Source of the DNA: Brevundimonas sp.
GTDB taxonomy: Bacteria > Pseudomonadota > Alphaproteobacteria > Caulobacterales > Caulobacteraceae
Assembly: GCA_031119155.1 (NCBI GenBank)
Contig: JAVHYH010000191.1
Coordinates: forward strand, 1-5,963
Reading direction: 5' to 3'
Length of the DNA: 5,963 nt
How positions within the stretch are numbered: the first letter of the stretch is position 1; each line of letters opens with the position of its first letter. Both the position numbers and the translations under genes were made by a program. The notes beneath the pieces are model-generated. The model searched no databases and was not told where the DNA came from. It saw only the letters and a program-made list of their open reading frames with translations. Shown here one piece after another: positions 1 through 5,216 of this stretch.

Positions 1-2
1 AT

Positions 3-260
3 GTCGATCTTCCCGCCTCCACCGCGCAGCCGGCCGAGCGCCCTGACGAGCCGCTCTACCTGACCGTCAAGGACGACCTTGGCCTCAGCCTCGGCAACGA
101 GACGATCGCCCGCGATCAGCTCGCCGCCGCGCTGGAGCGGATCACGGAGGGCAACAAGGACACCCGCATCTTCCTGCGCGCCGACAAGGCGATCGAATAC
201 GGGCAGTTCATGGAAGTGATGAACATGCTGCGCACCGCCGCTCGCGCGCCCGGCCGCTGA
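3..260 (+). CDS. exbD: ExbD/TolR-family biopolymer transport protein, C-terminal part (5' end outside window)
   Basis: The frame is open from the window edge to TGA at 258-260, giving 85 residues. ExbD is an inner-membrane protein that works with ExbB and TonB (or TolQ/TolA) to pass proton-motive force to outer-membrane receptors. Visible here is the periplasmic domain: VDLPAS at 1-6, the strand PLYLTVKDD at 17-25, a GNETI turn at 31-35, and the family-typical IFLRADKAIEYGQFMEVMNMLR at 56-77. The N-terminal membrane helix, with its usual Asp, lies outside the window. The end is odd: after MNMLR one expects a final strand of the AGYxKIxLV type, but the frame reads TAARAPGR and stops, so the last strand is missing or altered. 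The stop is 17 nt before flgC. Family assignment is firm; exbD versus tolR cannot be settled from the fragment. Confidence 0.8.
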   Translation, partial: VDLPASTAQPAERPDEPLYLTVKDDLGLSLGNETIARDQLAAALERITEGNKDTRIFLRADKAIEYGQFMEVMNMLRTAARAPGR

Positions 261-277
261 TAGAGGGAGAGTAACCG

Positions 278-697
278 ATGCCCGATCCCGTCCCGCCCCG
301 GAACAACGCCATGGCCGTCGCCGCCGGCGCCCTGAAGGCGCAGCAGTCGCGCATGCGGATCATCGCCGAGAACATCGCCAACGCCCAGTCGACGGCCCTG
401 ACCCCCGGCGGCGAGCCCTATCGCCGCCAGATCCCAGTCTTCCAGGCGCGCGAGATCAACGGCGCCACCAGCGTCACCCTGGCCGAGGTTCGCCCCGACC
501 AGAGCGAGTTCAACACCGAATACGACCCCTCGCACCCGGCGGCCAACGCCGAGGGCTATGTGCTGCGTCCCAACGTCAACACCCTGGTCGAGGCGATGGA
601 CATGCGCGAGGCCCAGCGGGCCTATGAGGCGAACCTGAACGTCATCGAGACGGCGCGGACGATGGAAACCCGCACCCTCGACCTGATCAAGCGATAG
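278..697 (+). CDS. flgC: Flagellar basal-body rod protein FlgC
   Basis: FlgC is one of the proximal rod subunits (with FlgB, FlgF and FliE) that cross the periplasm between MS ring and hook. It is exported by the flagellar type III apparatus, so no Sec signal is expected or seen. The 139-residue product has the usual family length. It carries the N-terminal rod motif SRMRIIAENIANAQST (24-39), PYRRQ (47-51), the FlgC signature YDPSHPAANAEGYVLRPNVN (82-101), and a C-terminal amphipathic helix with REAQRAYEANLNVIETARTM (110-129). ATG 278 follows a GAGGGAGA Shine-Dalgarno (263-270) at 7 nt, and the residues before Met12 fit the family N-terminus, so the upstream ATG is preferred over 311. It is followed by fliE after 9 nt, clearly one operon. 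flgB, its usual upstream neighbour, is not visible. Confidence 0.96.
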   Translation: MPDPVPPRNNAMAVAAGALKAQQSRMRIIAENIANAQSTALTPGGEPYRRQIPVFQAREINGATSVTLAEVRPDQSEFNTEYDPSHPAANAEGYVLRPNVNTLVEAMDMREAQRAYEANLNVIETARTMETRTLDLIKR

Positions 698-706
698 GAC
701 TGAGCC

Positions 707-1006
707 ATGAATCCGATGATGGCGGCCAAGGCCTATTCGGCGATCCAGGGCGGGGCCATGCCGACCGCACCGACAACGGCGACCCAGCAGTCCGGCTTCG
801 CCGAGATGCTGACCAATGTCATGGGCGACATGACCCAGGCGACGCGCGGCGCCGAGGCCCAGATGGCCACATCGGTGCAGGGGCAGGGCAGTCTGATCGA
901 CGTGGTCACCGCCATCAGCTCCGCCGAAGCCTCGCTGGATCAGGTCATGGCCGTGCGCGATCAGGTCATCTCGGCCTATCAGGAAATCATGCGGATGCCG
1001 ATCTGA
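707..1006 (+). CDS. fliE: Flagellar hook-basal body complex protein FliE
   Basis: FliE is the small adaptor joining the MS ring (FliF) to the proximal rod, and an early substrate of flagellar export. The product is 99 residues, normal for the family. The N-terminal 30 residues are variable and rich in Ala, Thr and Met. The conserved C-terminal half contains GFAEMLTNVM (30-39), GSLIDVVTAISSAEASLDQ (61-79) and the diagnostic ending VRDQVISAYQEIMRMPI (83-99). The start has AGGA at 696-699, which overlaps the flgC stop, so translation is probably coupled to flgC. In many alphaproteobacteria fliQ follows soon after fliE; here the next gene is a VOC protein and fliQ lies about 3.9 kb away. Confidence 0.96.
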   Translation: MNPMMAAKAYSAIQGGAMPTAPTTATQQSGFAEMLTNVMGDMTQATRGAEAQMATSVQGQGSLIDVVTAISSAEASLDQVMAVRDQVISAYQEIMRMPI

Positions 1007-1070
1007 CGCTGAGCCGTCGGAACCGGCCCCGGGCCCGGACGCTGCGTCTCCATGTTCAAGGGAGACCGCC

Positions 1071-1454
1071 ATGCTGAAGGACCGCAACTCGTCCGCCATC
1101 GTCGCCGTCAGCGACATGGCCCGCGCCCGCGTCTTCTATGAGGACACGCTGGGCCTGACCGTCATCGAAAGCCATGAGGACAACGGCGTCTTCGCCGTCC
1201 GCACCGGCCAGACGGTGCTGACCGTCTATCAGTCCGAATTCGCCGGGACCAACAAGGCCAACGCCGTGACCTGGGAGATGAAGGGCGATCTCGTCGAGGT
1301 GGTCGATGACCTGCGCGCCAGGGGCGTGGCGTTCGACCGCTACCCCGACATGGGCCTGACGCTGAACGGCGACATCCACGAGGCCGGTCCGATGAAGCTG
1401 GTCTGGTTCAGGGATCCGGACGGCAACATCCTGCACCTGATCGAGGGGATGTAG
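1071..1454 (+). CDS. VOC-superfamily (glyoxalase/bleomycin-resistance fold) protein
   Basis: This 127-residue protein has the two-module beta-alpha-beta-beta-beta VOC fold. Module one begins SAIVAVSDMARARVFYEDTLGLTVI (8-32), with the hallmark helix ending in FYEDTLGL. Module two includes EVVDDLRARGVAF (76-88) and closes with the hallmark WFRDPDGNILHLIE (112-125). Family members include metal-dependent isomerases, dioxygenases and drug-binding resistance proteins; the substrate cannot be inferred here. Of the usual metal ligands, Glu125 in the last strand is present, but the first strand (AIVAVSD) has no His or Gln at the expected place, so binding may be non-canonical or absent. The start is supported by AAGGGAGA at 1058-1065. 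The gene lies 64 nt after fliE and might be read through from the flagellar operon. Its 3' end faces the acyltransferase gene with only 3 nt between stops. Confidence 0.88.
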   Translation: MLKDRNSSAIVAVSDMARARVFYEDTLGLTVIESHEDNGVFAVRTGQTVLTVYQSEFAGTNKANAVTWEMKGDLVEVVDDLRARGVAFDRYPDMGLTLNGDIHEAGPMKLVWFRDPDGNILHLIEGM

Positions 1455-1470
1455 GGCTCAGCCCTCGATC
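1439..1470. terminator. Inverted repeat across the convergent VOC/acyltransferase stops, possible bidirectional terminator
   Basis: GATCGAGGG at 1439-1447 pairs perfectly with CCCTCGATC at 1462-1470, leaving a 14-nt loop that contains both stop codons. An alternative smaller hairpin AGGGC/GCCCT (1453-1457 with 1461-1465) fits inside. There is no T-tract on either strand, so intrinsic termination is unproven. The position between convergent genes, where no other room exists for a terminator, is the main support. Confidence 0.4.
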
Positions 1471-2609
1471 GACACCACCGGCTGCAGCTTCGGCTCGACC
1501 GCGCGACGACGGCGGGACTTCAGCCAGCCGCGGATGCGGTTCTGGATCGGGGTGTCGATGATGATGTGGAACAGGAAGGCGAAGACGAAGGCCGCCGCCA
1601 CGCCCGCGACCCACAGCGCCCACTGCACCGGCGAGGGCAGGGCCAGCTTCGCGACCAGCACATTGGTCACGCCGAACCAGGCGATGCGCACCACCTCATT
1701 GGTGATGAACATCGAGAACGAGACCTGGGCGGCCTTCTCGACGAACCTCGACGGGCGCGGGGTCGGCGTCGCGCCGGCGGCCAGGATGATGGTCGAGATA
1801 CAGGCCAGCGAGATCAGGGCGTGCTTGTCGAAATACTGGACGAAGGCCAGCAGCAGCGCGGCGCTGATCCCGGCCCAGCCCGCCAGCTTCGGCGCGATCC
1901 AGACCTTCTGGGCGAACCAGGCCAGCGTCATACCCAGGAAGAACAGCGGCAGGGCGCGGAAGAAGCCGAAGCCCATCGGCATCTGGTAAACCGGATAGCC
2001 GAACAGGGTCCAGGTCAGCTGGTTGGCCATCAGGTACAGGACCACGCCCGTCGCCAGCACGCTCCACGGCCCCAGCTTCACCAGAGCCCGCAGGATCCAC
2101 GGGAAGGCGAGGTAGCAGCCGATCAGGGCCGAGACCGACCAGCTCGGCGCGTTCCAGCCATAGCCGCCGGGAATGCCGAAGGCCTGCGTCAGGGTCAGCT
2201 GGGCGGGCAGCTGGTCCCAGCGGAACCACTCGGGCGCGCGCGGCCCGAAGCCGAAGGCGCCGCCGACCACGACCAGCGCCACCAGCGACAGGCCCATGAT
2301 CAGATGGGCCGGCACGACCCGCAGATAGCGCTTCAGGAAGAAGTCGCCCGCCGACATCGAGCCCTTGGCGACCGAAGCGCCGTACACCCGCATCAGCACA
2401 TAGCCGCTGTCGATCAGGAAGAAGTTGGTCAGCAGGAAGCCGCCCCGCTCGAAGACGGGATGCACCCCTTCCGCCAGCGGCACGGGGGCCGACATCTGGA
2501 AGTGATGCAGGATGATCAGGCTGGCCACGATGAAACGCAGGGCGTCGAGCCACCCGCCCCGAACGATGGGCAGTGTCTCATTCCGGGTCGAAATCGCGGT
2601 CCAGGGCAT
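1458..2609 (-). CDS. Integral-membrane acyltransferase, acyltransferase-3 family
   Basis: This family moves acyl groups, often acetyl, onto sugars of O-antigen, exopolysaccharide, peptidoglycan or other surface molecules in the inner membrane. The 383-residue product has about ten hydrophobic segments. Family motifs are GWLDALRFIVASLIILHHF (19-37) with the likely active-site His35/His36, FFLIDSGYVL (63-72), FLKRYLRVVPAHL (91-103), NAPSWSVSALIGCYLAFP (153-170), FSMFITNEVVRI (298-309) and FHIIIDTPIQNRIRGWL (347-363). The tail is basic (KSRRRRA) and cytoplasmic. Two positions deviate: the Glu usual after SWS(L/I)S(A/V) is Leu162, and the His usual in the late SxSxYLxH motif is Asn304. A longer reading from 2663 is possible, but ATG 2609 has a perfect AAGGAGG at 8 nt, so it is the start. 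The acceptor is unknown. It is divergent from the response regulator and convergent with the VOC gene. Confidence 0.88.
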   Translation of the reverse strand: MPWTAISTRNETLPIVRGGWLDALRFIVASLIILHHFQMSAPVPLAEGVHPVFERGGFLLTNFFLIDSGYVLMRVYGASVAKGSMSAGDFFLKRYLRVVPAHLIMGLSLVALVVVGGAFGFGPRAPEWFRWDQLPAQLTLTQAFGIPGGYGWNAPSWSVSALIGCYLAFPWILRALVKLGPWSVLATGVVLYLMANQLTWTLFGYPVYQMPMGFGFFRALPLFFLGMTLAWFAQKVWIAPKLAGWAGISAALLLAFVQYFDKHALISLACISTIILAAGATPTPRPSRFVEKAAQVSFSMFITNEVVRIAWFGVTNVLVAKLALPSPVQWALWVAGVAAAFVFAFLFHIIIDTPIQNRIRGWLKSRRRRAVEPKLQPVVSIEG

Positions 2610-2617
2610 CAGATCAG

Positions 2618-2624
2618 CCTCCTT
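2618..2624 (-). promoter_or_regulatory. Strong Shine-Dalgarno of the acyltransferase gene
   Basis: The minus strand reads AAGGAGG, 8 nt before ATG at 2609-2607. This fixes the acyltransferase start at 2609 rather than the in-frame ATG at 2663, which would add 18 residues (MQDHGPVLAANLPKEADL) that match no family motif. The resulting divergent gap to the response regulator is 110 nt and should hold both promoters; I find no convincing -35/-10 pair in it. Confidence 0.75.
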
Positions 2625-2719
2625 CGGGAGGTTCGCCGCAAGGACCGGGCCGTGATCTTGCATCGTTAACAGACGCAGTTACGCTTGCGGATCAGTGCTT
2701 TTCGCCAGCGGGATTCTCC

Positions 2720-3133
2720 ATGGCCCAGTCGATTCTCATCGCCGAAGACGAAGCGGACATCCGCGAACTCTTCACCCTGATCCTGTCCTCGGCGGGCTAT
2801 GAGGTGACCACTGTATCCGACGGGGTGGGGGCGTTGACGCGGCTGGCCTATGCGCCGCCCGCCCTCGTCATCCTCGATCTGAACATGCCCAAGGTGGACG
2901 GGCTGGAAGTGCTGGCCGCCATCCGCACGGTCGAGACCTGGAAGGACGTGCCCGTGCTGGTCCTGACCGCCTCGGGCACCGGGGACAATCTGGTCACGGC
3001 GCGCCGGCTGGGTGCGCGCGGCTATCTGCTGAAGCCGCTGACGCCGTCGGGTCTTGTGGAGCGGGTCCAGCAGATCCTCGGCGACCCCACTCTGGTCTGG
3101 CTGGACGACATCACCCGCTCGCGCGCGGGCTGA
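2720..3133 (+). CDS. Single-domain (CheY-like) response regulator
   Basis: The 137-residue product is a lone receiver domain. It has the acidic pocket Glu9-Asp10-Glu11 (AEDE), the phospho-acceptor Asp53 in LVILDLNMP, the switch Thr83 in VLVLTASG, and Lys105 in YLLKP: the complete set for aspartyl phosphorylation. After the last receiver helix there is a short tail (GDPTLVWLDDITRSRAG, 121-137) with no DNA-binding or enzymatic domain, so output must come from protein contacts or phosphotransfer. The frame is open back to 2573, but the receiver begins at MAQSILIAEDE, and ATG 2720 has a weak GGGA at 2710-2713, so 2720 is chosen. No histidine kinase is in the window. Being set between flagellar blocks makes a motility role thinkable but unproven. 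Its end is convergent with folE, 7 nt apart. Confidence 0.9.
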   Translation: MAQSILIAEDEADIRELFTLILSSAGYEVTTVSDGVGALTRLAYAPPALVILDLNMPKVDGLEVLAAIRTVETWKDVPVLVLTASGTGDNLVTARRLGARGYLLKPLTPSGLVERVQQILGDPTLVWLDDITRSRAG

Positions 3134-3140
3134 GCCGCCC

Positions 3141-3716
3141 CTATTTCCGCGTCAGGCGCAGGAACTCCTCGCGGGTCCGGGGATCGTCGCGCATCACGCC
3201 GCTGAGGTGGCTGGTGGTCAGGCTGGCGCCGGGCGCATTGACCCCGCGCAGGGTCATGCAGCTGTGCTCGGCCTCGATGACCACGCCCACGCCCTGGGGC
3301 CGCAGCACTTCCTCGATGGCCAGGGCGATCTCGGAGGTCATCTTCTCCTGGATCTGCAGGCGGCGAGCGAAGCCGCGCACCACGCGCGCCAGCTTGGAGA
3401 TACCGACCACGCGGTCGGTCGGCAGGTAGCCGACGTGGGCCACGCCGACGACCGGCAGCATGTGGTGCTCGCAGGCGCTGACGAAGCGGATGTCCTTCAG
3501 CACGACCATCTGGTTGTAGCCGCCGACCTCCTCGAAGGTCTTTTCCAGATACTGGCGCGGATCGGTCTCATAGCCCTCGTAGAGCTCGCGATAGCTGCGG
3601 GCCACGCGCGCCGGGGTCTCCAGCAGGCCCTCGCGGTCGGGATTGTCGCCCGCCCATTCGATCAGGGTGCGGACAGCGGCTTCGGCGTCGGCCTGGGTGA
3701 TGCTCGGCTTGGTCAT
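3141..3716 (-). CDS. folE: GTP cyclohydrolase I (FolE)
   Basis: FolE (EC 3.5.4.16) converts GTP to 7,8-dihydroneopterin triphosphate, the first step of tetrahydrofolate synthesis; it is a cytosolic zinc-dependent decamer. The 191-residue product contains the complete active site. Zinc ligands are Cys82 and His85 in SACEHHMLP and Cys153 in EHSCMTLRGV, with the same 71-residue spacing as Cys110/Cys181 of E. coli FolE. Also present are catalytic His84, His151, Ser107/Lys108 in GISKLARVV, and the GTP-binding LQIQEKMTSEIA (120-131). DNPDREGLLETPARVAR (24-40) is the family N-terminal signature. The start ATG (3716-3714) overlaps the TGA of the upstream HEAT-like gene as ATGA, with only a weak AAGG at 3724-3721, so initiation probably depends on coupling. 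It is convergent with the response regulator. Confidence 0.97.
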   Translation of the reverse strand: MTKPSITQADAEAAVRTLIEWAGDNPDREGLLETPARVARSYRELYEGYETDPRQYLEKTFEEVGGYNQMVVLKDIRFVSACEHHMLPVVGVAHVGYLPTDRVVGISKLARVVRGFARRLQIQEKMTSEIALAIEEVLRPQGVGVVIEAEHSCMTLRGVNAPGASLTTSHLSGVMRDDPRTREEFLRLTRK

Positions 3717-4821
3717 GGGGCCTTAGACCCCGAAGCGGAGTGAAGTTCCAGCCCCAGATCACCGTCAATGAAGGCGATACGCTGCCGGATGGCTGCGGAG
3801 CGGTCATGACGCAACGGCGCCAGTAAGGGAGCGATGTCGGGAAGCGCGCGGCGGTTGCTGACCAAGGCGTCGCCCGCGATGCGCCGCACAGCTGCCGATC
3901 GATCCCGTGACGCCAAGCCAATCAGGTTCTGCAGGGGTAGGGGTTGGGCGATCGTCCGTCGCGCGAACGTGGGTGCGCGGCGGTACAGGTTAAATGTACG
4001 GTCGATCCATTGCCGCTCGAACCCGGTCCGACGCCGAACTTCGCCGCGCAGCAGGCTGTCAAAAGCGATCACCCGGGCGGTTGGATTGCTCGCTTCCGTG
4101 GCCAGGGCCAAGAGGTGAGGGTCAAGGCCGGGCTCATCAGCGCAGCGCGCAGGGCCTCCAATGTCAGGCCGTCACGACGCGCCTTGAACCGTCTCAACAA
4201 GGCATCGACGACGTCGTTGCGGGTGAGCACTTCGGACAGCAGTGAAACGGCAGCCGGATTCCGGGACCAGAAGGGTGTTCTCGCCAGCAGAAAGAGGGCG
4301 GCTTCGGCCAACACTGCGGCGTCGTCCTTGCCGAAGACCCTTGCGATGGCCTGCTCTGCGGCCACTCGAACTTGCGGAACCCAATCGTTCAGGCGGAGCG
4401 CCAGCGCCGAGGCGAAGAACGGAGATGACGCCATCGCCAGCTTTCTGACCGCCGCCTCGCGAACATAGCCGTCGCCGCTGAAAAGGAAGAGGTATTCGAG
4501 CTCTGACGTTCGCTTCAGCAGGTCCAGGAGCTCCCTCCGGGAACGCGGTCGCCGTTCCATTGTGGCCGGGGCCAAGAACTGGATAACCTTCTTCGAAAGC
4601 GTCACCGGAGCAGGGGCAATCAGCGTTGGTGACCAGCCGTAGAGGCAGGGGCTGCCCTGAAGGGCTTCGGCGACACGTGAAATCCTCTCAGCCGGAACCG
4701 CAGAAAGCTCCGCGACGAGTCTGTTCACGGTTTCGGGCCGAGGGCGACCGACCGACAATTCCTCGCCCAGCGTCTGGAGCAGCGCCATGAGAGAATCTGA
4801 CAGGGCGGGGGTGGTGGTCAT
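3713..4821 (-). pseudogene. HEAT-repeat-like protein gene interrupted by a frameshift
   Basis: I do not recognise a named family. Two minus-strand frames join into one protein: 4821 to about 4138 (MTTTPALSDSL to LEALRAAL, 228 residues), then 4138 to 3713 in the shifted frame (DEPGLDPHLLALATEASNPTARVIAFDSLLRGE to SASGSKAP, 141 residues), about 369 residues in all. Without correction the first frame runs into unrelated residues (TLTSWPWPRKRA) and stops at 4069. Both parts show helical-repeat signatures: GDGYVREAAVRKLAMASS, DWVPQVRVAAEQAIARVFG, SNPTARVIAFDSLLRG, SRDRSAAVRRIAGDALVSN and RHDRSAAIRQRIAF. These fit HEAT-type scaffolds for protein binding; there is no signal peptide or membrane helix. 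The start is uncertain, as no clear Shine-Dalgarno precedes 4821. Its stop overlaps folE. By eye the region is less GC-rich than its neighbours. It could be a decaying gene, a sequencing error, or a true -1 shift. Confidence 0.7.
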
Positions 4822-4857
4822 ACCGCACAGCTATCACGCGCGACTGTCGTCCCGCCA

Positions 4858-4867
4858 ATGACGTCAT
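4858..4867. promoter_or_regulatory. 10-bp perfect palindrome in the fliQ upstream region, candidate operator
   Basis: ATGACGTCAT reads the same on both strands. It sits in the 124-nt divergent region between the HEAT-like gene (start 4821) and fliQ (start 4946), two bases before the CtrA-type box. A perfect dyad beside a promoter element suggests a dimeric regulator site. The binding protein is unknown, and a 10-bp palindrome can arise by chance. Confidence 0.3.
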
Positions 4868-4869
4868 CA

Positions 4870-4885
4870 CTAACGCCTTGTTAAC
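4870..4885 (+). promoter_or_regulatory. CtrA-type binding box upstream of fliQ
   Basis: CTAA (4870-4873), seven bases, then TTAAC (4881-4885). The Caulobacter CtrA consensus is TTAA-N7-TTAAC, so one base differs and the spacing is exact. Early (class II) flagellar promoters in Caulobacter, fliQ among them, are known CtrA targets, with the box covering the -35 region. The site lies 60 nt before the fliQ ATG in otherwise GC-rich sequence, which fits a CtrA-activated, cell-cycle-timed fliQR promoter. I infer binding; it is not shown. Confidence 0.65.
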
Positions 4886-4945
4886 CACGCTCCCGGCATT
4901 TCTTGCCCAGTTCGGCTGCGCGTGTTGCGGCCTCGGGAGCGTGGG

Positions 4946-5209
4946 ATGAACGGCGCGGAAGTTCTGGATGTGGGTCGTGACGCCCTGTGGCTGACGATCC
5001 AGCTGTGTGCGCCCGTGCTGCTGGTCGGCCTGGTGGTCGGCGTGGCGATCGGTCTGGTGCAGGCCCTGACGCAGATCCAGGAACAGACCCTGATCTATGC
5101 GCCCAAGATCATCGCCATCTTCGTTTCGCTCCTGCTGTTCCTGCCGCTGATGGGCGCCCTGCTGGGCGGCTTCATGCGGACCATCGCCGCGCGCATCGCC
5201 GGCATGTGA
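4946..5209 (+). CDS. fliQ: Flagellar export gate protein FliQ
   Basis: FliQ is a small inner-membrane subunit that, with FliP and FliR, forms the core of the flagellar type III export gate inside the MS ring. The product is 87 residues, close to the usual 88-89. It has two hydrophobic helices (about 13-38 and 53-77) joined by the conserved loop QALTQIQEQTLIYAPK (39-54), including the signature Gln-rich turn and Pro53-Lys54. A GTG at 4922 is in frame, but ATG 4946 is preceded by GGGAG (4935-4939) at 6 nt, and MNGAEVLDVGRDALW fits the family N-terminus. It is followed by fliR after 7 nt. The CtrA-type box and palindrome upstream suggest that fliQR has its own promoter, separate from flgC-fliE. 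Confidence 0.95.
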   Translation: MNGAEVLDVGRDALWLTIQLCAPVLLVGLVVGVAIGLVQALTQIQEQTLIYAPKIIAIFVSLLLFLPLMGALLGGFMRTIAARIAGM

Positions 5210-5216
5210 CCGGCGC

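Noticed and set aside
1023..1038. GC-only palindrome (CCGGGCCCGG, 1029-1038) after fliE as a terminator
   Set aside because: A perfect dyad with no loop and no following T-run does not form a standard intrinsic terminator, and such runs are common in this GC-rich sequence.
116..1117. A 333-codon open frame on the minus strand across flgC and fliE
   Set aside because: It is antisense to two firmly identified flagellar genes and rich in Gly, His, Arg and Asp, as expected for the shadow of GC-rich coding DNA.
1566..2669. A 367-codon plus-strand frame opposite the acyltransferase
   Set aside because: The product is low-complexity (Arg, Gln, Gly, His) with no domain, while the minus strand gives a complete membrane acyltransferase with a perfect Shine-Dalgarno.
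2666..2682. Possible CtrA site (TTAA ... TTAC) upstream of the response regulator
   Set aside because: The half-sites are separated by 9 bases instead of 7 and the second is imperfect, so it does not fit the consensus.
3127..3140. GGGC/GCCC hairpin between the response regulator and folE stops
   Set aside because: Only four base pairs and no T-run; too weak to call a terminator.
3983..3999. Inverted repeat GTACA-N7-TGTAC
   Set aside because: It has short arms, lies within the coding part of the HEAT-like gene, and encodes ordinary residues (YRR, TFNL); likely chance.
4893..4907. Possible sigma-54 promoter (GGC ... TTGC) upstream of fliQ
   Set aside because: The GG and GC elements are two bases too close for a -24/-12 promoter.
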